Assembly (NCBI GenBank): GCA_964246745.1
Contig: CAXTRK010000017.1
Location: 1-64,000 of the forward strand
From: Lichenicoccus sp964246745
GTDB lineage: Bacteria; Pseudomonadota; Alphaproteobacteria; Acetobacterales; Acetobacteraceae
Direction: 5' to 3'
DNA length: 64,000 nucleotides
Part shown: one piece after another, positions 45,406 through 53,580 of the stretch
Position numbering within the stretch: position 1 is the first letter of the stretch
Layout: the number at the start of each line of letters is the position of its first letter
Notes under the pieces: model-generated
Databases searched by the model: none
What the model was told of the DNA's origin: nothing
Seen by the model: the letters and a program-made list of their open reading frames with translations, nothing else
Made by a program: the position numbers and the translations under genes

Positions 45406-45906
45406 ATGACTGCACGCCGCAAGGCGCTCGCCCGGACGGTTCGGTATGGCGGACCGGCCGCAGTTTCGTTGGCGATGGGGTTGCTGGTCGCAGGCGCCAT
45501 CGGATTGCCGTTTGCCTCTCAGGCGCAGGGAGATTCGGACCATGCCGCCATGTCGGTCGAACGCAGCCAATCCGTGGCCACCGAGCGGCATATCGCCACG
45601 TTGCGCGCCAGATTGCATATCACCGCGGCGCAGGAGCCGCTTTGGCGGCCGTTGGCGAGTGCGATGCGCGACAACGTGGCCAATCTCGACCGCGTCTATG
45701 CCAACCGGGCCAGGCAATACAATTCGATGTCGGCGGTCGATGATCTGAAATCCTACGCTCATATGCAAGAGACCGAGGCGCAGAACGTCAACGCCCTGAT
45801 TGCGCCGTTCGCCCGGCTGTACGCGAGCTTCAGCGTTGCTCAGAAGCGCGATGCCGACGAAACTTTCCGGCGCTTTACTGAGAACGCGGTGAAGAACTCG
45901 CGCTGA
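45406..45906 (+). CDS. Spy/CpxP-like periplasmic protein
   Basis: 166 residues. A basic N-terminus and a hydrophobic segment (AAVSLAMGLLVAGAIGLPFASQAQG) form a signal peptide. The mature part is helical with RLHITAAQEPLWRPLASAMRDNVANLD, an LTxxQ-like motif (ITAAQ), and an Asn/Arg-rich helix. Spy-family proteins are ATP-independent periplasmic chaperones; some members sense envelope stress. Assignment rests on the motif and layout only. Ends 110 bp before rpmE. Confidence 0.65.
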   Translation: MTARRKALARTVRYGGPAAVSLAMGLLVAGAIGLPFASQAQGDSDHAAMSVERSQSVATERHIATLRARLHITAAQEPLWRPLASAMRDNVANLDRVYANRARQYNSMSAVDDLKSYAHMQETEAQNVNALIAPFARLYASFSVAQKRDADETFRRFTENAVKNSR

Positions 45907-45942
45907 TGGCGGCTGGTTGCTCCAACCTGGTGGAGCGTCTAT

Positions 45943-45980
45943 AGGGCGGGGTTTACGCTTCAGGGCGGGGTTTACGCTTC
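45943..45980. repeat. 19-bp perfect tandem duplication upstream of rpmE
   Basis: agggcggggtttacgcttc occurs twice head to tail (45943-45961 and 45962-45980) with no mismatch. It lies 36 bp before the rpmE start. It may be a duplicated promoter or operator, or a recent slippage event. Confidence 0.9.
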
Positions 45981-46016
45981 CGGTCGGCATCGGCGGCGGC
46001 AGAAAGAAGGCGCACC

Positions 46017-46247
46017 ATGAAATCCGGCATTCACCCCCAGTATCACGAAATCACTGTCGTCATGACGGACGGCACGCAGTTCACCACCCGTTCCTGCATG
46101 GGAAAGGCCGGGGACACGCTGCGCCTTGACGTGGATACGAAGTCTCATCCGGCCTGGACCGGCGTGCAGCGTATGATGGACACTGGCGGACAGGTTGCGA
46201 AGTTCACCAAGAAGTTCGCTGGGATCGGCATGCGCAAGGACGGTTGA
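46017..46247 (+). CDS. rpmE: 50S ribosomal protein L31
   Basis: 76 residues: MKSGIHPQYHEITVVMTDGT, then TTRSCMGKAGDTLRLDVDTKSHPAWTG, a clear match to alphaproteobacterial L31. It lacks the CxxC zinc ligands and is of the zinc-independent type. The start has AAGAAGG about six bases upstream. A strong hairpin terminator follows within 30 bp of the stop. Confidence 0.97.
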   Translation: MKSGIHPQYHEITVVMTDGTQFTTRSCMGKAGDTLRLDVDTKSHPAWTGVQRMMDTGGQVAKFTKKFAGIGMRKDG

Positions 46248-46273
46248 TCCCGTTGCATCGAGCAAAATTTGTG

Positions 46274-46302
46274 GCGCCGCTCCTTGATGCAGGGAGCGGC
46301 GC
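46274..46302 (+). terminator. Rho-independent terminator after rpmE
   Basis: GCGCCGCTCC (46274-46283) pairs perfectly with GGAGCGGCGC (46293-46302) across a 9-base loop, followed by a short T-rich tail (TTTCC). It starts about 27 bases after the rpmE stop and separates it from hsp20. Confidence 0.8.
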
Positions 46303-46356
46303 TTTCCATTTCCAGTGATGCAAGGGCGCTCGTAAGAGGCTTTTGCGGATGCCATC

Positions 46357-46415
46357 GGGTCCAGCCATGTTGGGGGACCCAGGACTTGAACCTTGCTAGA
46401 TCAGGAGGTTTTACC
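46357..46415 (+). ncRNA. ROSE-like RNA thermometer in the hsp20 leader
   Basis: The last hairpin pairs AACCUUGCU (46389-46397) with AGGAGGUU (46403-46410), a five-base loop AGAUC between them. This traps the Shine-Dalgarno AGGAGG using the ROSE-typical UUGCU strand with an irregular G next to the SD Gs. A second hairpin, GGGTCC/GGACCC (46357-46362 with 46375-46380), lies just upstream. ROSE elements melt on heating and release translation of small heat-shock genes in Alphaproteobacteria. The boundary on the 5' side is uncertain. Confidence 0.75.
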
Positions 46416-46874
46416 ATGACGTATGATTTCGCGCCGCTGTATCGCAGCACAATCGGCTTCGATCGTCTTGCCCGGCTCGTCGATACCGTCGCGCAGACGG
46501 CAAACACCACATCCTATCCCCCTTACAACATCGAGAAGACCGGCGAGGCCAGCTATGTGCTGACCATGGCGGTGGCAGGCTTCGGTCCGGACGACATCGA
46601 GTTGTGCGCCCAGGACAATACCTTGGTGGTGACCGGGCGTCTGAATGCCGAGCCCAAGGGCGAGGTGCTCCACCGCGGCATTGCCGCACGCGCCTTTGAG
46701 CGCCGTTTCGCTCTTGCCGACCACATCGTCGTCGAGGGCGCGGATCTGGCGCATGGATTGCTCCATGTGACGCTGAAGCGCGTCGTACCGGAGGCTCTGA
46801 AGCCGCGCCGCATTGCCATCGGTATAGCATCTCCTGCTAACGACAAGCAGATCGAGGGCGATCAGGCCGCATGA
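46416..46874 (+). CDS. Hsp20/IbpA-type small heat-shock protein
   Basis: 152 residues. The alpha-crystallin domain runs from YPPYNIEKTGEASYVLTMAVAGF to GLLHVTLKRVVPEA, with the family AxxxNGVL-like position reading DLAHGLLHVTL and a C-terminal IxI-like IAIGI. These proteins hold unfolded clients for refolding by DnaK. ATG 46416 follows AGGAGGTTTTACC, with the SD sequestered by the predicted thermometer. Probably heat-induced at translation. Confidence 0.92.
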   Translation: MTYDFAPLYRSTIGFDRLARLVDTVAQTANTTSYPPYNIEKTGEASYVLTMAVAGFGPDDIELCAQDNTLVVTGRLNAEPKGEVLHRGIAARAFERRFALADHIVVEGADLAHGLLHVTLKRVVPEALKPRRIAIGIASPANDKQIEGDQAA

Positions 46875-46903
46875 TCGCGGTCCAGTGATCGGCGAAATGG
46901 TGA

Positions 46904-46929
46904 GCGGGGGCGGGGCAACCTGCCCCCGC
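46904..46929 (+). terminator. hairpin terminator after hsp20
   Basis: GCGGGGGC (46904-46911) pairs with GCCCCCGC (46922-46929), an 8-bp GC stem with a 10-base loop. CACTCTTTAT follows, so the U-tract is weak. It lies 30 bp past the hsp20 stop. Confidence 0.6.
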
Positions 46930-47082
46930 ACTCTTTATGGCTGGTCACTTGACCACCGACCGCCGCAGGTCATATCCACTCACCAGGCGATGCGCCGACA
47001 GGCATTCGGGACCACGGTCAGAGACGCCAACATTTGCCGCAGTTCGAAGGCGGGCGCATCTCGAAGTCGATAGGACCTAGCC

Positions 47083-47661
47083 ATGACACTGCCGCTGATG
47101 CCGAAAGCCACTTCCGTGTGGCTCATTGAGAAGACCGCTCTCACCTTCACCCAGATTGCCGAGTTCTGCGGCATGCATCCGCTTGAGGTGCAGGCCATTG
47201 CCGACGGGGAGGTTGCGCAGGGCATCGTCGGCTACGATCCAGTGGCGAATCATCAGGTGACGCAAGCGGAAATCACGCGTTGCGAGGCCGATCCATCCCT
47301 CCGGCTGCACATCCTGCCGGTGAACAATCCGGTCATTCGCCGGTCGCGCGGCGCACGCTACACGCCTGTAGCAAAGCGTAATGATCGACCCGACGCAATC
47401 GCTTTTGTGCTTCGGAACTATCCACAGCTTTCCGAAGCGCAGGTCATCAAACTGCTCGGCACCACCAAGGATACCATCGCCAAGGTGCGGGACCGCCATC
47501 ATTGGAACAGCGCCAACATCAAGCCGCGCGACCCGGTCATCCTCGGGCTATGCAGCCAGACCGATCTGAACGCGGTGGTCAATGCCGCCAACGAACGGCT
47601 GATCCGCGAAGGCCGGCACGTGCCCGCCCCGCCTTCACTTGACGAGGAAGAGGCGGCCTGA
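47083..47661 (+). CDS. trcR: TrcR / DUF1013 cell-cycle transcriptional regulator
   Basis: 192 residues matching DUF1013: LPLMPKATSVWLIEKTALTF, QIAEFCGMHPLEVQAIADGEVAQGIVG and NNPVIRRSRGARYTPVAKR. The C-terminal DNA-binding-like part is YPQLSEAQVIKLLGTTKDTIAKVRDRHHW. In Caulobacter the homologue TrcR is described as a cell-cycle regulator, and Alphaproteobacteria carry one copy. ATG 47083. It is convergent with a YdcH-like gene 21 bp away. Confidence 0.88.
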   Translation: MTLPLMPKATSVWLIEKTALTFTQIAEFCGMHPLEVQAIADGEVAQGIVGYDPVANHQVTQAEITRCEADPSLRLHILPVNNPVIRRSRGARYTPVAKRNDRPDAIAFVLRNYPQLSEAQVIKLLGTTKDTIAKVRDRHHWNSANIKPRDPVILGLCSQTDLNAVVNAANERLIREGRHVPAPPSLDEEEAA

Positions 47662-47682
47662 GAGCGGCCTTCGCTTTGAGGG

Positions 47683-47853
47683 TCAGTCGGATTGGCGCAG
47701 CCGCTCCAACTCCTGCTTGACCCTGAGTTTTTCCAGCTTGAGCCGATGCAGCGTATCCTGATCCGGCTGCGGACGATGGTCCTCCTCGGCAATCCGGCTG
47801 TCGAGGCTGGCGTGACGGCTCTTCAGGCTTTCGATACGGGCTTGCTGGCTCAT
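47683..47853 (-). CDS. YdcH/DUF465 family small protein
   Basis: 56 residues, entirely helical and highly charged: SQQARIESLKSRHASLDSRIAEE and LHRLKLEKLRVKQELERL. This is the DUF465/YdcH pattern common in Alphaproteobacteria. ATG 47853 follows GGAG. Function unknown. Confidence 0.8.
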   Translation of the reverse strand: MSQQARIESLKSRHASLDSRIAEEDHRPQPDQDTLHRLKLEKLRVKQELERLRQSD

Positions 47854-48020
47854 GGTGGCTCCGCGGTGTGTTGAGGACACCTCCTGACGATAGCCTTGTG
47901 TGACAGTGGCGTGTCACGCGAAATCGGCGGGTTTGCTCCGGTATCCTCGCATCACCTTTATCCTCGCATCACCTTTGAACGTCATTCGTGTTATGTCCCG
48001 ACCATGCTCCGTGACGCACC

Positions 48021-48221
48021 ATGCTGACCGATCGCGACACCCTGCTGCGGCAACTGCACGAGTTGCGCAGCGAGCACCGCGACCTTGACACGGTCATCGG
48101 CAGGTTGGCATCGCAACCGATGGACCAGTTGCAGATGCAGCGTCTGAAGAAGCGCAAGTTGATGCTCAAGGACGAGATCGCCTGGCTGGAAAGTCGTCTG
48201 ATCCCCGACAGCATCGCCTGA
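48021..48221 (+). CDS. YdcH/DUF465 family small protein (second copy)
   Basis: 66 residues, helical: LLRQLHELRSEHRDLDTVIGRL and MQRLKKRKLMLKDEIAWLESRL. This is a better match to canonical DUF465 than the neighbour at 47683-47853, from which it is divergent. It lies 15 bp upstream of purE and is probably co-transcribed with purEK, a linkage seen in other Alphaproteobacteria. Function unknown. Confidence 0.82.
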   Translation: MLTDRDTLLRQLHELRSEHRDLDTVIGRLASQPMDQLQMQRLKKRKLMLKDEIAWLESRLIPDSIA

Positions 48222-48236
48222 GGGAGCCAAAGCCTC

Positions 48237-48806
48237 ATGTCAATGTCGTCAAGTCAGACTGAGCCGCCGGTTCCGGTAGGACCCGAGCAGCAGGCCAACG
48301 AGCGGGACGCGCTTGGGCAGGAGAGCGCGGCTCGGGTCGGCTTGATCATGGGCAGCCAGTCGGATTGGGAGACCTTGTCGCACGCGGCGACGATGCTCGA
48401 CACCTTGGAGGTCGCCTACGAGAGCCGTATCATCTCCGCCCACCGCACCCCCGATCGCCTGGTTGCGTATGCCAGATCGGCGAGCGAGCGTGGTCTTCGC
48501 GTGATCATCGCCGCCGCCGGAGGCGCCGCCCACCTGCCCGGCATGTGCGCCGCCTGGACATCGCTGCCGGTGCTGGGCGTGCCGGTCGAGAGTGCGGCGC
48601 TCGGCGGCATCGACAGCCTGCTCTCCATCGTGCAGATGCCGGCGGGCGTGCCGGTGGCCACGCTGGCGATCGGCCGCGCCGGCGCGGTCAATGCCGCGAT
48701 CATGGCCGGGCTGATCCTGTCGCTCGAGGATGCGGACCTCGCTACCAGGATCGAGACCTGGCGCGCGTTGCAGACTGCCTCGGTGCCAGACGCTCCGTCC
48801 TCGTGA
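48237..48806 (+). CDS. purE: N5-carboxyaminoimidazole ribonucleotide mutase
   Basis: 189 residues: GLIMGSQSDWETLSHA, SAHRTPDRLVAYA with the catalytic His, IAAAGGAAHLPGMCAAWTSLPVLGVPV and MPAGVPVATLAIGRAGAVNAAI. It converts N5-CAIR to CAIR in purine synthesis. The first 30 residues are a variable extension. The stop overlaps the purK GTG as GTGA. Confidence 0.96.
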   Translation: MSMSSSQTEPPVPVGPEQQANERDALGQESAARVGLIMGSQSDWETLSHAATMLDTLEVAYESRIISAHRTPDRLVAYARSASERGLRVIIAAAGGAAHLPGMCAAWTSLPVLGVPVESAALGGIDSLLSIVQMPAGVPVATLAIGRAGAVNAAIMAGLILSLEDADLATRIETWRALQTASVPDAPSS

Positions 48807-49963
48807 GTGTCCTGGCGTCCGAGGCGCTGCAGCCGAACAGCGTCATCGGCATCATCGGCGGCGGCCAACTCGGACGCATGTCGGCTCTCGCCGCCGCGCG
48901 CCTCGGCTATCGCTGCCATGTGCTGACCGACGATGCGGACGCGCCCGCAGCCCAGGTGGCGGCCTCGGTCACGCTCGGCTCGCATGACGATCCGGAGGTG
49001 TTGCGCCGCTTCGCCGGTGGCGTCGACGTGGTGACGTTCGAGTTCGAGAATATCAGCGCGTCCGGCCTTGATCTGCTCGCCTCGCTGCGGCCGGTGCGGC
49101 CGTCGGTGAGCATCTTGCGCATCAGCCAGGACCGCATCGCCGAAAAGCGCATGCTGCGTGCGGCCGGCATCGCGGCAGCGCCATGGCATGCCGTGGCCGA
49201 CCGACCCTCCTTGGATGCGGCGGCGAACGCACTCGGCTTTCCGTTCGTGCTGAAGACGACGCGTCTTGGCTATGATGGTCGCGGCCAGGCGGTGCTACGC
49301 GACGCGGACGCGCTTGATGCCGCGTTCGATCGCCTGCGGCCGCATCCGCTGGTCGCCGAACGTCTGGTGGCGTTCGCCTCGGAACTCAGCGTCATGGTGG
49401 CACGCGGCCTCGACGGCGCCGTCGTCGCCTACGACACGGTGCAGAACCGGCATCGCGATCACATCCTCGACGTGACCCTGGCGCCGGCGCCGATCGCGCC
49501 CGAAATCGCCGCGGCGGCGCAGCGCCTCGCCGTGCAGATCGCAGTCCATCTCGGCCTTGAAGGCCTGCTTGGCGTCGAGATGTTCCTCGACGCCGACGGC
49601 GGCCTGCTGGTCAACGAGATCGCGCCGCGGCCGCACAACTCCGGCCACTGGACCCTCGACGCCTGCCCGGTCAGCCAGTTCGAGATGCACATCCGCGCCG
49701 TTGCCGGCTTGCCGCTGCCGCAGGCGGCACGCCACTCCGACGCGGTAATGAAGAACCTTGTGGGACCGGAGACGGTTGCCTTATGGCCGAGCATCCTGCG
49801 CACCGACGGGCTGCTCGGCCATCTCTACGGCAAGGCGGAGGCCCGGCCCGGCCGCAAGCTCGGCCATGCGACGCGGCTGTTCCCGCGCGGAGCGCTTCCA
49901 GGCGCGTTCGGCATACGGGACGCGATGGCGCCGCTCGACGTGGGCTTGCCGGACGACGCCTAA
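48803..49963 (+). CDS. purK: 5-(carboxyamino)imidazole ribonucleotide synthase
   Basis: 386 residues, ATP-grasp. GIIGGGQLGRMSALAAARLGY at the start, FEFENISASGLDLLA, FPFVLKTTRLGYDGRGQ, DGAVVAYDTVQNRHRDHILDVT and the metal site GGLLVNEIAPRPHNSGHWT. It makes N5-CAIR from AIR, bicarbonate and ATP, the substrate of PurE. The start is GTG 48803, coupled to purE. The 3' end overlaps radC by 4 bp, convergent. Confidence 0.96.
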   Translation: MSVLASEALQPNSVIGIIGGGQLGRMSALAAARLGYRCHVLTDDADAPAAQVAASVTLGSHDDPEVLRRFAGGVDVVTFEFENISASGLDLLASLRPVRPSVSILRISQDRIAEKRMLRAAGIAAAPWHAVADRPSLDAAANALGFPFVLKTTRLGYDGRGQAVLRDADALDAAFDRLRPHPLVAERLVAFASELSVMVARGLDGAVVAYDTVQNRHRDHILDVTLAPAPIAPEIAAAAQRLAVQIAVHLGLEGLLGVEMFLDADGGLLVNEIAPRPHNSGHWTLDACPVSQFEMHIRAVAGLPLPQAARHSDAVMKNLVGPETVALWPSILRTDGLLGHLYGKAEARPGRKLGHATRLFPRGALPGAFGIRDAMAPLDVGLPDDA

Positions 49964-50616
49964 TGCATCAATCCCTGCTCGCGGAAACTGGTCCAGCGCC
50001 CATTGCCGACGATGACGTGGTCACGCACCGCGACATCGAGCACGCTTGCCGCCTCGATCACCTGGTTGGTCATCGCCAGATCCTCGCGCGAGGGCGTCGG
50101 ATCGCCGCTCGGATGGTTGTGCACCAGAATGATCGCCGCCGCCTCCAGTTCGATGGCGCGACGCACCACCTCGCGCGGATAGACCGGCGTATGGTTGACG
50201 GTGCCGCGGGCCTGCGCCTCGTCGGCGATCAGGCGGTCCTCGGCATCGAGGAACAGGATACGGAACTGCTCGATTTTCTCCCGTGCCAGCACCGCGGTCA
50301 GGTAGCCGATCAGCCGTGCTGCGTCGGCAAGCACGGTCTGGTCCTGCATGCGCGCGCGAGACAGGCGGAGTGCCGCCTCATGCAGCAACTTGATCGCGGC
50401 CAGGCTGTGCGCGCCGAAGCCGGCAAAGCCCTGCAGCTCGCGGAGTGGTGCTGCCAGCAGTCCGGCAAAGCTGCCGAACCGCTCGATCGCCTCGCGCGCC
50501 AGCGCCGCCGGGTCCTCGCGCGCCGGCATCGCGGCGGCGAGCAGCACCGTCAGCAGATCGGCATCGGTGAGCGAGGCCGCGTCACCGCCGAGCAATCGTG
50601 CCTGCACCGTCTGCAT
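49960..50616 (-). CDS. radC: RadC/JAB-domain DNA repair protein
   Basis: 218 residues. An N-terminal helix-hairpin-helix region (FGSFAGLLAAPLRELQGFAGFGAHSLAAIKLLHE) and a JAB domain with an intact JAMM motif (ILVHNHPSGDPTPSREDL) and DHVIVG. RadC's role is debated. ATG 50616 has GGAGAGG four bases upstream. Divergent from the HAD phosphatase. Confidence 0.93.
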   Translation of the reverse strand: MQTVQARLLGGDAASLTDADLLTVLLAAAMPAREDPAALAREAIERFGSFAGLLAAPLRELQGFAGFGAHSLAAIKLLHEAALRLSRARMQDQTVLADAARLIGYLTAVLAREKIEQFRILFLDAEDRLIADEAQARGTVNHTPVYPREVVRRAIELEAAAIILVHNHPSGDPTPSREDLAMTNQVIEAASVLDVAVRDHVIVGNGRWTSFREQGLMH

Positions 50617-50692
50617 CAAACCTCTCCAAACCAGACCCGCTTATATGATACGAGTATGCAACATTATCGGACCCGCCTCAATCCCCTCGCGC

Positions 50693-51409
50693 ATGGATGA
50701 TCTGGACGCAGCGATGACGGAACCTGACCTTCGCACGACGCAAGCTGTGCTGCTTGACCTTGACGGCACCCTGATCGCGTCGCGCGACGGCATCATCTCC
50801 TGCCTGCGCGCCGCACTCCGCGAGCTTGGCCTCGCTCCCGATCCAGGCCAGGATCTTGATTGGGTGATCGGACCGCCGCTGCCGGACGTGATGACGCGCC
50901 TGCTGGGAGAGGCTGACCCCGGCCGCATTGAAGCGGCAATGCGCGCCTACCGCGAGCATTACGGGCGCACCGGCATGCAAGAGAGCCCGCTGTTCAGCGG
51001 CATCCAACGCTTCATGGACGAACTCGCCGGCTCCGGCCGGCTGGTGTTCCTGGCGACGTCAAAGCCGCTGCATCTGGCCCGCCACATCCTGGAGCTGCGC
51101 GGCCTGACCCACTATTTCGACGGCTTCTACGGCGCCCGCCCGGATGACAGCGGCGCCGAGAAGCCCGAGCTGATTGCACGCCTGCTCTCGGAGGAACGGA
51201 TCGATCCCTCCCGCTGCATCATGGTCGGCGACCGCCGCTACGACATCACCGGCGCGCACGCCAACGGGGTGCGCGCGATCGGCGTGCTGTGGGGCTATGG
51301 CGGCCGCGAGGAGCTGGAGGCGGCCGGCGCCGACGTCCTGGCGGAGCGCCCGGACGGATTGTTTGACCTGATCGAGGCCCAACTCGCCTCCGCCGCCCAG
51401 CACGCGTGA
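50693..51409 (+). CDS. HAD-family phosphatase (phosphoglycolate phosphatase-like)
   Basis: 238 residues. HAD motif I LLDLDGTLIASRDGI, motif II LATSKPLHLARHIL, motif III Lys in GAEKPELI, motif IV MVGDRRYDITGAHANGVRAIGVLWGYG. Cap domain of the C1 type. Members hydrolyse 2-phosphoglycolate and other small phosphoesters; the substrate here is unassigned. ATG 50693 or 50714 may be the start. Confidence 0.88.
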   Translation: MDDLDAAMTEPDLRTTQAVLLDLDGTLIASRDGIISCLRAALRELGLAPDPGQDLDWVIGPPLPDVMTRLLGEADPGRIEAAMRAYREHYGRTGMQESPLFSGIQRFMDELAGSGRLVFLATSKPLHLARHILELRGLTHYFDGFYGARPDDSGAEKPELIARLLSEERIDPSRCIMVGDRRYDITGAHANGVRAIGVLWGYGGREELEAAGADVLAERPDGLFDLIEAQLASAAQHA

Positions 51410-51517
51410 TCGCGTGTGCCGGTCGCCCGGCGGTCCGTCATCACACTCTCCATGCGGCGATGCAGCACCTTCGACGGGGGCGAATGAGGCCCGAGATCAC
51501 CCGTTCCGCCTCGTCTG

Positions 51518-51542
51518 CAACCCTTTTCGGAGAGAAGGGTTG
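51518..51542 (+). terminator. hairpin between HAD gene and DUF2171 gene
   Basis: CAACCCTT (51518-51525) pairs with AAGGGTTG (51535-51542) across a 9-base loop, followed by TTGG. It is 108 bp past the HAD stop and 36 bp before the next start; a weak terminator or leader hairpin. Confidence 0.45.
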
Positions 51543-51577
51543 TTGGTCTGCTCACCCGCAACCGATGGAGACGATGA

Positions 51578-51805
51578 ATGATCGATGCGACCCAAATCAA
51601 CGAACATATGGAGGTCGTCGGCTCGGACGGCGAACATGTGGGCACGGTGGATAACCTTGTCATAAAGCTGACGAAAAGCGACCCTTCCGCACACGGACAC
51701 CATCATCTCATCAAGCTTGATGTTGTCGCCTTGATCGAGGGTGGCAAGCTCAAGTTCAGCATTCCGGCCTCGGAAGCCATGCAGGTCGAACAACCTGTCG
51801 GTTGA
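51578..51805 (+). CDS. DUF2171 domain protein
   Basis: 75 residues: VVGSDGEHVGTVDNLVIKLTKSDP, then HHLIKLDVVALIEGGKLKFSIPASEA. This is a DUF2171/PRC-barrel-like small protein; family function unknown, often near stress genes. ATG 51578 with GGAG upstream. It precedes the catalase-like gene by 59 bp on the same strand. Confidence 0.8.
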   Translation: MIDATQINEHMEVVGSDGEHVGTVDNLVIKLTKSDPSAHGHHHLIKLDVVALIEGGKLKFSIPASEAMQVEQPVG

Positions 51806-51864
51806 GCTCGGCACAGGCTGGCATAACTGTGAAAGCGACCGCTTCTGGTCAAACAAGGTCTGAC

Positions 51865-52947
51865 ATGACTTACCTCTCCTACTCCGCGGATATCGAGCAG
51901 GTGTCGCCCGACGAGCAACGGACGGTCGATGGTATCATCGCAGGCATGATTCAGCAGAGTGAGACCGTGGAGTCGCGGGAGCATCATGCGGTGCGTGCCA
52001 GCCACGCGAAGTCCAGCGCATGCGCCACCGGAACGTTGAGTATCCTGGACAACCTGCCGAGCGAACTCTCTCAAGGGCTGTTCGCGACTCCGGGCACATA
52101 TCCCGTAGCAATACGTTTTGCCCAAGGGCCGGGTGAGACGCTTGGCGACCGCGTTTCGACGCATCGCGGCATGGCCATCAAGGTATTCGACGTTCCCGGC
52201 GACAAGCTGCCGGGCCATTCGACGGATGTTCAGGATTTCGTGCTGGCGACAGGCACAACCTTTCCGTCCGGAACAGCGGCTGGCTTTCTGCGCGACGGCA
52301 GCGTCATCGGCAAATCGGCGGGCATGCCCGAAGCCGCGAAAAGCGCGACATCGGCGATGGCGCGGACCATGAGCCACTTGCTTCACGTAGTCGGCGCCGA
52401 GAGCGCGATGGCGGACTTTTTTGGCCATCCGTTCGCGCACCCCCTCGCTGAGCCTTACTTCAGTCAGGCGCCGATCCGCTACGGCGAGTATGTTGCAAAG
52501 CTTGGCGCTTTCCCCGCCACAGACGCGCAGGCCGCACTGCGCGACTGGCGACTCGACCCAGAGGCGGACCAGGACGGTTTCCGCCACGCGGCAGTGGATT
52601 TCTTCGCGAAGAATGCGGTGGCCTTCGAGCTCAGGGTTCAGCTTTGGACCGATGCCCGGACGCAGCCGATCGAGGACGCCTCCGTCGAGTGGTCGGCGGA
52701 CGAGAGCCCTTATCGTGTTGCCGCGCGCATCGTTCTCCCTGTGCAGGACGCCTACAGTCCCGCTCGGAGACGCTATTTCGACGAGCAACTGACTTTCAGT
52801 CCCGCGCACAGCCTGGCCGTGCATCGTCCGCTCGGGTCGGTGATGCGCGCACGTCGCCAAGTCTACCGTGCGCTGTCAGACTTCCGTCATGCGAAGAATG
52901 GGGTTCCTGCGGTCAACCCGTCGAGCATCAAGGAAATCCCAGCTTAA
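51865..52947 (+). CDS. catalase-fold heme protein (copy 1)
   Basis: 360 residues, catalase-like superfamily, shorter than classical catalase. The distal His is in RASHAKSSACATGTL, followed by PVAIRFAQGPGE and RGMAIKVFDVPGDKL, and the heme-linked Tyr is in RRQVYRALSDFR near the C-terminus. Paralogous to 53581-54666. Such small catalase-fold proteins can be peroxidases or hydroperoxide lyases rather than catalases. ATG 51865 after AAGG. Confidence 0.82.
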   Translation: MTYLSYSADIEQVSPDEQRTVDGIIAGMIQQSETVESREHHAVRASHAKSSACATGTLSILDNLPSELSQGLFATPGTYPVAIRFAQGPGETLGDRVSTHRGMAIKVFDVPGDKLPGHSTDVQDFVLATGTTFPSGTAAGFLRDGSVIGKSAGMPEAAKSATSAMARTMSHLLHVVGAESAMADFFGHPFAHPLAEPYFSQAPIRYGEYVAKLGAFPATDAQAALRDWRLDPEADQDGFRHAAVDFFAKNAVAFELRVQLWTDARTQPIEDASVEWSADESPYRVAARIVLPVQDAYSPARRRYFDEQLTFSPAHSLAVHRPLGSVMRARRQVYRALSDFRHAKNGVPAVNPSSIKEIPA

Positions 52948-53141
52948 GGGTAGCCGCACAGCGATGGCGCTCACAGCGCGAAGCAGAGCTGCTCGTCGAG
53001 GATTTGCAGGCTTCCTGGGCGTCTCGTCATGGCAATTCCGTACACGTCATCCTGTTCAGCTCCAAAACCGCCATCTGCCTGCAACCAATCAGCCGGCCCG
53101 GCGCTTGCCCACGAAATAGTCGTTACTGCGGCAGGTATATT

Positions 53142-53567
53142 ATGAGCGTTGATGTCAAGTACCGGACGACAGCTACGGCCTCCGGCGGACGCGATGGTGA
53201 AGCGCGCAGCCAGGACGGCCGTTTGTCCGCCAAGCTGTCGACGCCGAAGGAGCTGGGCGGAGCCGGGGGCGACGGCACCAACCCCGAGCAGCTTTTCGCC
53301 GCAGGCTACTCGGCCTGTTTCATTGGCGCGCTCAAGGTGGCCGGCCAGCAACTCGGCCTCAAGGTGCCGAGCGATGTGGCGGTTACGGCTCATGTCGGCA
53401 TCGGCCCGCGCTCCGAGGGCGGCTTCGGCATCACCGCCGACCTCAGCGTGAGTCTGCCCGGTCTGCCGAGCGAGGATGCGCGAAGACTGGTCGACACGGC
53501 GCACCAGATTTGCCCCTACTCCAACGCCACACGCAACAATGTTGAGGTTGGCCTTTCCGTCGGTTGA
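53142..53567 (+). CDS. ohr: Ohr-type organic hydroperoxide reductase
   Basis: 141 residues, OsmC/Ohr fold. Conserved Cys in YSACFIGALKVAG and the second Cys in AHQICPYSNATRNN, with GGAGGDGTNPEQLFAAG ahead of the first, all Ohr rather than OsmC signatures. It reduces organic peroxides using lipoylated proteins. ATG 53142. It sits between two catalase-fold genes, 194 bp and 13 bp apart; the 194-bp upstream gap shows no recognised element. Confidence 0.93.
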   Translation: MSVDVKYRTTATASGGRDGEARSQDGRLSAKLSTPKELGGAGGDGTNPEQLFAAGYSACFIGALKVAGQQLGLKVPSDVAVTAHVGIGPRSEGGFGITADLSVSLPGLPSEDARRLVDTAHQICPYSNATRNNVEVGLSVG

Positions 53568-53580
53568 CACCGGGAACGAC

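Noticed and set aside
45908..45948. Similarity of this stretch to the 3' end of the DUF4337 gene at 2556-2590 (shared CTCCAACCTGG, GCGTCT, ATAG)
   Set aside because: Only an 11-base exact core plus gaps; too short to claim a gene remnant without alignment statistics.
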